Part shown: piece after piece, positions 9,128 through 12,687 of the stretch
Layout: each line of letters opens with the position of its first letter
How positions within the stretch are numbered: position 1 is the stretch's first letter
Assembly (NCBI GenBank): GCA_964531225.1
Contig: CAZHDB010000039.1
Span: 1 to 12,687, forward strand
Source: CAZHDB01 sp964531225
GTDB taxonomy: Archaea; Thermoproteota; Thermoprotei_A; Sulfolobales; Desulfurococcaceae
Reading direction: 5' to 3'
Length of the DNA: 12,687 bases
Made by a program: the position numbers and the translations under genes
Notes under the pieces: generated by a model
What the model was told of the DNA's origin: nothing
The model's input: the letters and a program-made list of their open reading frames with translations, nothing else
The model's database searches: none

Positions 9128-9388
9128 CTAATCAACAACTACGTATCTATACACAATAATCTCTCCAGCCGTAGGACTCTTACGGCGAATACGAATAATA
9201 TCACCTACATGAGCACCAATGGCTTTAACTACGGGATCATTTATACTGATCCAGGGAAATTGTATAGGCTTCACGCCAAGTTCTTTTAAAACCTTAGCAG
9301 CTTCTTCAGGGCTTAAAACCTCATGTTCTGGAACCCATTCATGATCTAGAATATTAACTCCCTTTTTCTTAGACCTGGGCATAGTCAT
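9128..9388 (-). CDS. rpoH: RNA polymerase subunit Rpo5 (H)
   Basis: The 86-residue protein matches archaeal Rpo5, the homologue of the C-terminal assembly domain of eukaryotic RPB5. The diagnostic parts are PEHEVLSPEEA near residue 20, FPWISINDPVVKAIGAHVGD (about 44-63) and RKSPTAGE with VYRYVV at the C-terminus. It is the first gene of the operon. ATG at 9388 is the earliest possible start because a TGA codon lies directly upstream in frame; ATG at 9382 is an alternative that would drop two residues. The only strong Shine-Dalgarno match, at 9407-9415, is unusually far away (18 bases). Confidence 0.97.
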   Translation of the reverse strand: MTMPRSKKKGVNILDHEWVPEHEVLSPEEAAKVLKELGVKPIQFPWISINDPVVKAIGAHVGDIIRIRRKSPTAGEIIVYRYVVVD

Positions 9389-9406
9389 TCAACCCTAATC
9401 TATATA

Positions 9407-9415
9407 CTTACCTCC
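9407..9415 (-). promoter_or_regulatory. Displaced ribosome-site-like element before rpoH
   Basis: GGAGGTAAG on the minus strand is a near-perfect ribosome-binding site, but it ends 18 bases before the rpoH ATG, much farther than the 5-8 bases seen for its neighbours. No ATG or GTG lies at normal distance. It may be unused, may work through a folded leader, or may serve an alternative TTG at 9390-9392 that opens only a seven-codon frame. Confidence 0.4.
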
Positions 9416-9426
9416 AAATTATAGTT

Positions 9427-9462
9427 TATCCCTATGTCATATACACATGTATAAACTAGACT
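9427..9462 (-). promoter_or_regulatory. Likely rpoH operon promoter
   Basis: On the minus strand AGTTTATACATG contains a TTTATA box at 9450-9455. A start about 26 bases on would be near 9427, giving a leader of about 39 bases. A second TATA-like stretch (ACTATAATTT, around 9416-9425) would instead give a nearly leaderless mRNA. The first box is embedded in the palindrome at 9440-9453. Motif inspection only. Confidence 0.45.
9440..9453. repeat. Inverted repeat overlapping the rpoH TATA box
   Basis: TATACA-CA-TGTATA has perfect 6-base arms around a 2-base centre. It covers part of the TTTATA box of the presumed rpoH promoter, the place where an archaeal repressor would block TBP. AT-rich palindromes are also expected by chance near TATA boxes, so operator function is a guess. 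Confidence 0.5.
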
Positions 9463-9464
9463 CC

Positions 9465-9510
9465 CGTATTTCTATACGAGTTCTTAAGTCTTACCGTTTT
9501 CGTGTAGAGA
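9465..9510. repeat. Nested inverted repeats with long imperfect hairpin
   Basis: CGTAT-TTCT-ATACG (9465-9478) is a perfect 5-base-arm inverted repeat. Its right arm is shared with a longer one: 9469-9480 pairs with 9499-9510 (core TCTATACGA against TCGTGTAGA) over 12 positions, three of them G-T, with an 18-base loop. The two structures exclude each other. They lie just upstream of the presumed rpoH promoter. They could be binding sites, part of a small RNA, or chance. Confidence 0.5.
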
Positions 9511-9592
9511 AAAATAATGGGGGTACCAACATTATATGAGTACTTTTATGTATAGAATGATTCTGGAGAAAATAATTTAGAGAAAAAGTAAT
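9506..9592 (+). repeat. Three A-rich direct repeats
   Basis: Three imperfect copies of RGAGAAAA(A)(G)TAAT occur at 9506-9518, 9565-9576 and 9579-9592. The last two are nearly adjacent and the first is 59 bases away, followed by GGGGG at 9519-9523. On the minus strand each gives a U-tract followed by TCTC, so they may act as terminators for the cdc6 unit; they could also be protein-binding repeats. Confidence 0.5.
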
Positions 9593-9598
9593 AAAAAG
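9565..9598 (-). terminator. Probable U-tract terminator of the cdc6-DUF99 unit
   Basis: Read on the minus strand, this stretch holds successive T-runs (CTTTTTATTACTTTTTCTC, then ATTATTTTCTCC) about 90 bases past the DUF99 stop. Archaeal transcripts commonly end at such U-rich runs without a hairpin. If used, the transcript crosses the whole tRNA-Lys gene antisense before ending. Confidence 0.4.
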
Positions 9599-9648
9599 CC
9601 TAACTACTTCATTCATATCTGGAAGAATAGTTGTGTATGAAATTAGAT

Positions 9649-9722
9649 GGGCCCGTAGCTCAGCCTGGTAGAGCGGCGGGCTTTTAACCCGTAGGTCCCG
9701 GGTTCAAATCCCGGCGGGCCCG
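9649..9722 (+). tRNA. tRNA-Lys (anticodon TTT)
   Basis: The cloverleaf is complete: acceptor GGGCCCG pairs with CGGGCCC, D stem GCTC/GAGC, anticodon stem GCGGG/CCCGT (outermost pair G-U) with loop CTTTTAA and anticodon TTT, T stem CCGGG/CCCGG with loop TTCAAAT, discriminator G. There is no intron and CCA is not encoded. Its 3' half (9684-9722) is shared with the end of the DUF99 gene on the other strand. A weak TATA-like stretch (TTCATATCT at 9612-9620) would place the transcript start a few bases upstream of the mature end. Confidence 0.95.
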
Positions 9723-10298
9723 CTCATACCTTACCATAAGTTTTCTTGATGCTTTAGAGGATAATATATCAGCTATTCTTATTGGTTCGGGCTCAGGAGA
9801 ATAGTACTGGAGATTTTCAAGTAGCTTCTTTGCTTCTAAAGGTTCGATTTCTACAGGTGTATATTCGTATATACCCCATTCCGTACTCATCTTATACCTA
9901 TGCATCAATACTCTTTTGATTACGTTTAATCTTATCTCATAGTCTTGAAAATGTTTAACCAGAGCGTCTGATATCCTCTTTAAAGATAATGGATGCCTGT
10001 AGAATACTATACCTGGAATATTAGTAATGGAATGAACTTTAAAAGGATCAATTACATTAAACCCTGCATAGGTTACTCCATCATATAATATAACATCTCC
10101 TCCCAAAAACTCTATTAATCTTAGAGCTTTTTCAGTAGCATCTAATCCATCGACAAGAACAAGCGTATATGCAATACCTTCAATTACCTTCTTCGTAAGT
10201 GAATATTTAACACCTAGTAATATCGTATATCCTTTTCCACCCTTATAATGGGGTGGAAAATAGCCATCATCTAAACCTATGATCCACTTTATTTTCAA
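9684..10298 (-). CDS. DUF99 family protein, endonuclease V-like fold
   Basis: The 204-residue protein matches the archaeal DUF99 (UPF0215) family, which is related in fold to endonuclease V. Seen: GLDDGYF at 8-14, VDGLDATEKALRLIE at 49-63, ILYDGVTYAGFNVIDP at 70-85 and the conserved PEPEPIRIADIL at 168-179. The Asp-rich motifs at the strand ends correspond to the presumed metal site. No activity has been firmly shown for the family to my knowledge. The start is a TTG; AGGTGAT lies three bases upstream and contains the cdc6 stop codon, so translation is probably coupled to cdc6. The last 12 codons (RARRDLNPGPTG) and the TAA are antisense to tRNA-Lys, and the stop is in its anticodon loop; the conserved family region ends before this, so the tail is probably an add-on. 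Confidence 0.88.
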   Translation of the reverse strand: MKIKWIIGLDDGYFPPHYKGGKGYTILLGVKYSLTKKVIEGIAYTLVLVDGLDATEKALRLIEFLGGDVILYDGVTYAGFNVIDPFKVHSITNIPGIVFYRHPLSLKRISDALVKHFQDYEIRLNVIKRVLMHRYKMSTEWGIYEYTPVEIEPLEAKKLLENLQYYSPEPEPIRIADILSSKASRKLMVRYERARRDLNPGPTG

Positions 10299-10301
10299 CT
10301 A

Positions 10302-10308
10302 ATCACCT
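10302..10308 (-). promoter_or_regulatory. Ribosome site of DUF99 embedded in the cdc6 stop
   Basis: AGGTGAT on the minus strand contains the TGA stop of cdc6 and lies three bases before the TTG start of the DUF99 gene (five bases from GGTG to the TTG). It supports the TTG start and termination-reinitiation coupling. Confidence 0.6.
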
Positions 10309-11508
10309 ATCTTCTATGGATAATAATTGTTCTATAACAGGTAATACTGATTCACTAATCCTTATCATCTTTGTCTTTCCATAACGTCCACGATTAACAA
10401 CTAATGCATTAACTATACCTAGCATATCGAGTTCATTAATTATCTCGCTAACTCTTCGTTGAGTCAGTGGCTCATAACCTAAACTAGTAACTATGTTCTT
10501 ATATTTGTCATATGTTTCTCCAGTTGTTGAATACCCCTTACCTCTTATACTAAATAGTATTGCCTTTAAGACAAGTTTTGCATGAAGAGGTAACGTAGAG
10601 ACTATCTGTTGTATACGGCCATGCTCGATTTCTAGCGAGGCCTGTTTAACATGTGCTATAGTTACGCGTTCAGCATCTTCTCTCTCAGCAATCTCTCCAG
10701 CTACACGAAGTAGATCAAGGGCTCTCCTAGCATCACCATGTTCACGGGCAGCTAATGCAGCACAATACTTTATAACATCAAGTCCTATAACTCCAGGTAC
10801 AAATGCATCTCTAGCACGATCCCATAGTATATCCTCTAATTGTGTAGCGTTATAGGGTGGAAAAACTATTTCGATCTCGCCAAGACTGCTACGGACCCGT
10901 GGATCAAGATTTTCGACAAAATTTATATCATTTGTAATCCCTATGATAGATACCTTTCCACGGGTAAGTTCCTCGTTTATTCTCGTGAGTTTATATAAAA
11001 GATCATCTCCATGTTTACGAACATAATAATCTATTTCATCAAGAACTATAACATGTACTCCTCCCCAGCTATTAAGTGCTTCAATATATCTACGATAAAC
11101 CTCTGCAATGGCTAATCCCGTGTATGGTATTCTAAGTCCAAGGCTTCGGGCAATTCCAGCTAAAACACGATAAGCAGTATCGGTTTTACGTGTATTAATG
11201 TAGGCATACCTAAACCTTATTCCCCCAACCTTAGCCCGATCTTCTAATCCACGAAGAACAAATAATATAACAGCTGTTTTACCAGTTCCGGTTAAACCAT
11301 AGATCAGTATATTGCTAGGCCTAATACCCTCAAGCCCCGGTACAAGTATAGATGCTATTCTCTTAATCTGATCTTCACGGTGAGGAAGCTTCTCGGGAAT
11401 ATAATCAGGATGAAGTTTTTCCTTGTCAAGGAATATCCTATGTTTCTTCTTAAGCCTAGACTCTATTATTTCATCAAGTATGTCTCTACTCAAAACCTGT
11501 TGCCCCAC
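10303..11508 (-). CDS. cdc6: Orc1/Cdc6 replication initiator
   Basis: The 401-residue protein is an archaeal Orc1/Cdc6 AAA+ ATPase that recognises origins and recruits MCM. Order of motifs: a linker LHPDYIPEKLPHREDQI at 32-48 before the ATPase; Walker A GLTGTGKT 71-78; Walker B VIVLDEID 153-160; sensor 1 ITND 191-194; the arginine region DPRVRSSL 202-209; sensor 2 GDARRALDLL 258-267; and a winged-helix DNA-binding domain from about 300 to the end with a wing near GRYGKTKMI (374-382). All ATPase motifs are intact. The GTG start has no good ribosome site but lies about 27 bases after a TATA-like box, suggesting a leaderless mRNA; a TTG five codons later is an alternative. Which paralogue (Orc1-1 or another) cannot be told from the window. 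Confidence 0.96.
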   Translation of the reverse strand: MGQQVLSRDILDEIIESRLKKKHRIFLDKEKLHPDYIPEKLPHREDQIKRIASILVPGLEGIRPSNILIYGLTGTGKTAVILFVLRGLEDRAKVGGIRFRYAYINTRKTDTAYRVLAGIARSLGLRIPYTGLAIAEVYRRYIEALNSWGGVHVIVLDEIDYYVRKHGDDLLYKLTRINEELTRGKVSIIGITNDINFVENLDPRVRSSLGEIEIVFPPYNATQLEDILWDRARDAFVPGVIGLDVIKYCAALAAREHGDARRALDLLRVAGEIAEREDAERVTIAHVKQASLEIEHGRIQQIVSTLPLHAKLVLKAILFSIRGKGYSTTGETYDKYKNIVTSLGYEPLTQRRVSEIINELDMLGIVNALVVNRGRYGKTKMIRISESVLPVIEQLLSIEDR

Positions 11509-11540
11509 AGTAGTACCAGTTTATCTACTGGAGATATAAT
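11509..11540 (-). promoter_or_regulatory. Likely cdc6 promoter, leaderless
   Basis: On the minus strand CAATTATATCTCC gives a TATA-like box at 11534-11539. Its centre is about 27 bases before the GTG start of cdc6, so transcription probably begins at or next to the start codon. The inverted repeat at 11516-11531 fills the space between box and start. Motif inspection only. Confidence 0.45.
11516..11531. repeat. Inverted repeat between cdc6 TATA box and start
   Basis: CCAGTTTATCTACTGG has perfect 5-base arms CCAGT/ACTGG around TTATCT. On the minus strand the context CTCCAGTAGATAAAC recalls the CCAGTGGAAAC-type core of archaeal origin recognition boxes, but with differences, and that consensus is from memory. 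It could be an initiator-binding site, an autoregulatory operator, or both. Confidence 0.45.
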
Positions 11541-11570
11541 TGTAAGCTATAGAATAAAAACTAGAGGCTC

Positions 11571-11600
11571 TATAAAGAAATATTGTTAATCCATGGTGAA
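11571..11600 (+). promoter_or_regulatory. Likely promoter of the DraG-family gene
   Basis: CTATAAAG at 11570-11577 is a good archaeal TATA box. A start about 26 bases downstream falls near 11600, the first ATG of the gene, so the mRNA may be leaderless. An upstream AATAAAAA at about 11552-11559 would instead give a short leader with GGTG before the second ATG. Confidence 0.5.
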
Positions 11601-12562
11601 TGAGAATGGAGATAAGTGAGCGTGTCTATGGAGCAGTATTAGGACATATACTTGGAGACATTATTGGTATACCATATGAGGGCTCTATAAGGGGAAATGT
11701 AAATATCAATGATATAATGAAGTTTAAGTGTTTAAAATACCGTGGGGAATGTGTATGGAGTGATGATACAGCATTAACATTAGCCACAATAGATGCTCTA
11801 GTAAGCCATGGATATTGTTTAGAGGCTATAGCAAATAATTTCATCCAATGGTATGTAAATGGCAAATACAGCTCGCATGGAAGGCCTTTCGGCATCGGCC
11901 GTACAATTAGAAGAGCTTTAAATAACTTGCTTAAGGGAAAACCACCTACATTATCTGGTTTAAAAGATGAGTTTAGTAATGGTAATGGGTCATTAATGAG
12001 AATTATGCCCATACCTCTATACTTTTACTGTAAGGATCTGAAGATAGTTATAGAGAAAGTACATGAAGTGTCGGCAATAACACATGCCCACCCAAGATCG
12101 CTTGTTGGATGTGGACTCTATTCAATCATTGTATACTACATTATTAGAGGATATGATAAGTATAAGGCCTATGATAGAATGGTTGAAGAAGCAATTAGGA
12201 TCTATGGTTCATGGGAGCCGTTTAATAGTGAGTTGTATGGGTACTATAATAGAATAATTAACAAGGAACTACCACATCTTAGTAGAAGAGAAATCAAAAG
12301 TACAGGCTATGTAGTGTATACACTAGAAGCAGTGCTATGGCTATTCTTAAACAGTAGAGACTATGTAGAAACAATAGCCAATGCAATAAGTCTAGGCCAC
12401 GATACAGATACAATAGCGGCAATAGCAGGCTCATTAACGGGCTTATACCATGGAATAAGAGGCATACCAAAAGAATGGATAACACATATACCAAGGCTAG
12501 AATGGATAATGGAGTTAATAAACAAGTATATAGATGCCATAAAGAGTCATTGTAGTCTATAA
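11600..12562 (+). CDS. ADP-ribosylglycohydrolase (DraG) family protein
   Basis: The 320-residue protein is a member of the all-helical ADP-ribosylglycohydrolase family, which uses two metal ions to remove ADP-ribose from proteins or related substrates. Seen in order: the N-terminal GAVLGHILGDIIGIPYEG (11-28); WSDDT 53-57, the first metal site; NGNGSLMRI 127-135; THAHP 161-165; and GHDTDTIAAIAGSLTGLYHG 266-285, whose Asp 268 and 270 with Thr 271 complete the metal site. All expected ligands are present and the length is normal, so it should be active. The substrate cannot be deduced. ATG at 11600 fits the TATA box as a leaderless start; ATG at 11606 has GGTG seven bases upstream and would remove two residues. 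It is divergent from cdc6 and stands alone. Confidence 0.93.
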   Translation: MRMEISERVYGAVLGHILGDIIGIPYEGSIRGNVNINDIMKFKCLKYRGECVWSDDTALTLATIDALVSHGYCLEAIANNFIQWYVNGKYSSHGRPFGIGRTIRRALNNLLKGKPPTLSGLKDEFSNGNGSLMRIMPIPLYFYCKDLKIVIEKVHEVSAITHAHPRSLVGCGLYSIIVYYIIRGYDKYKAYDRMVEEAIRIYGSWEPFNSELYGYYNRIINKELPHLSRREIKSTGYVVYTLEAVLWLFLNSRDYVETIANAISLGHDTDTIAAIAGSLTGLYHGIRGIPKEWITHIPRLEWIMELINKYIDAIKSHCSL

Positions 12563-12566
12563 GACT
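12554..12566 (+). repeat. Short perfect inverted repeat at the DraG gene stop
   Basis: AGTCT-ATA-AGACT surrounds the TAA stop (12560-12562) and is followed by an A/T run (AAAAAATTT at about 12573-12581). It could help end the transcript before tRNA-Ala, but the stem is only 5 bp. Confidence 0.35.
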
Positions 12567-12594
12567 CGAGGTAAAAAATTTCATAAACTCTTAT

Positions 12595-12633
12595 AATCCC
12601 TAAATAATAATCTACTATAGAGACTTAGGGTTT
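12595..12633. repeat. Inverted repeat around the tRNA-Ala promoter
   Basis: AATCCCTAA (12595-12603) and TTAGGGTTT (12625-12633) are inverted copies matching at 8 of 9 positions with 21 bases between. The AT-rich stretch TAAATAATAA (12601-12610) between them is a reasonable TATA region for tRNA-Ala, whose mature 5' end is at 12637. Confidence 0.45.
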
Positions 12634-12636
12634 GGT

Positions 12637-12687
12637 GGGCCGGTAGCTCAGCCTGGAAGAGCGCTCGGTTGGCATCCGAGAGGTCCC
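12637..12687 (+). tRNA. tRNA-Ala (anticodon GGC), 3' end cut by window
   Basis: The visible 51 bases give acceptor 5' strand GGGCCGG, D stem GCTC/GAGC, anticodon stem CTCGG/CCGAG with loop TTGGCAT (anticodon GGC), variable region AGGTC and the first bases of the T stem. G at position 3 is consistent with the alanine G3-U70 identity pair, but position 70 is outside the window. No intron is seen in the anticodon loop. Confidence 0.92.

Noticed and set aside
9519..9527. GGGGG run with adjoining GGTACC as a definite origin recognition box
   Set aside because: Only the G-run and a nearby A-tract fit; the conserved core is missing, so it is mentioned only as a possibility and not called.
9684..9722. 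Possibility that the tRNA-Lys is a false call because a CDS covers it
   Set aside because: The cloverleaf is complete with all stems paired, so the tRNA is real; the CDS end is also real up to its stop, giving a true overlap.
11626..12012. 128-codon frame antisense to the DraG-family gene
   Set aside because: The plus-strand gene has unmistakable family motifs across the same bases, and the antisense translation resembles nothing recognisable.
1..12687. CRISPR arrays, insertion sequences, integrase or attachment sites at the tRNA genes
   Set aside because: No regularly spaced repeats, transposase or integrase-like translations, or duplicated tRNA ends were seen; the window appears to be stable chromosomal core.

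Overview
The window looks like chromosomal DNA from a hyperthermophilic crenarchaeon (Thermoproteota), probably of Desulfurococcales type; I do not commit to a genus. The reasons are: an archaeal RNA polymerase operon with undivided rpoB and split rpoA1/rpoA2, an archaeal short NusA, eL30-type and archaeal uS12 ribosomal proteins, an Orc1/Cdc6 initiator, tRNA genes without an encoded CCA, frequent TTG/GTG starts, AT-rich spacers with TATA-like boxes, and AGG/ATA-rich coding. No mobile element, CRISPR array or virus-like segment is visible.

Layout. (1) Positions 16-537, plus strand: a bifunctional-nuclease-like (BFN/DUF151) protein that converges on the next block with only 6 bp between stop codons. 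(2) Positions 544-9388, minus strand: the transcription/translation operon, read in the order rpoH, rpoB, rpoA1, rpoA2, rpl30e, nusA, rps12. Genes overlap by ATGA junctions or are a few bases apart, except for a 71-bp gap with its own possible promoter before rps12. (3) Positions 9389-9648: a 260-bp AT-rich spacer with the rpoH promoter, several nested inverted repeats, and three A-rich direct repeats whose minus strand forms U-tracts. (4) Positions 9649-9722: tRNA-Lys(TTT), plus strand. (5) Positions 9684-11508, minus strand: a two-gene unit, orc1/cdc6 then a DUF99 (endonuclease V-like fold) gene. The DUF99 stop codon lies inside the anticodon loop of the oppositely oriented tRNA-Lys. (6) Positions 11509-11599: a divergent promoter region with a 16-bp inverted repeat close to the cdc6 start. 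(7) Positions 11600-12562, plus strand: an ADP-ribosylglycohydrolase (DraG-family) protein. (8) From 12637: tRNA-Ala(GGC), cut by the window end.

The large block makes the catalytic core of RNA polymerase (Rpo1N, Rpo1C, Rpo2) plus Rpo5, with NusA and two ribosomal proteins, so it couples supply of the transcription and translation machines. The cdc6-DUF99 pair suggests a replication-initiation locus, possibly near an origin; the neighbouring DraG-family enzyme may reverse ADP-ribosylation, but nothing in sequence ties it to replication. The backbone of the window is ordinary housekeeping. The parts worth a second look are the antisense overlap of DUF99 with tRNA-Lys, the coupling of cdc6 to DUF99, and the dense palindromes in the two spacers flanking that unit.
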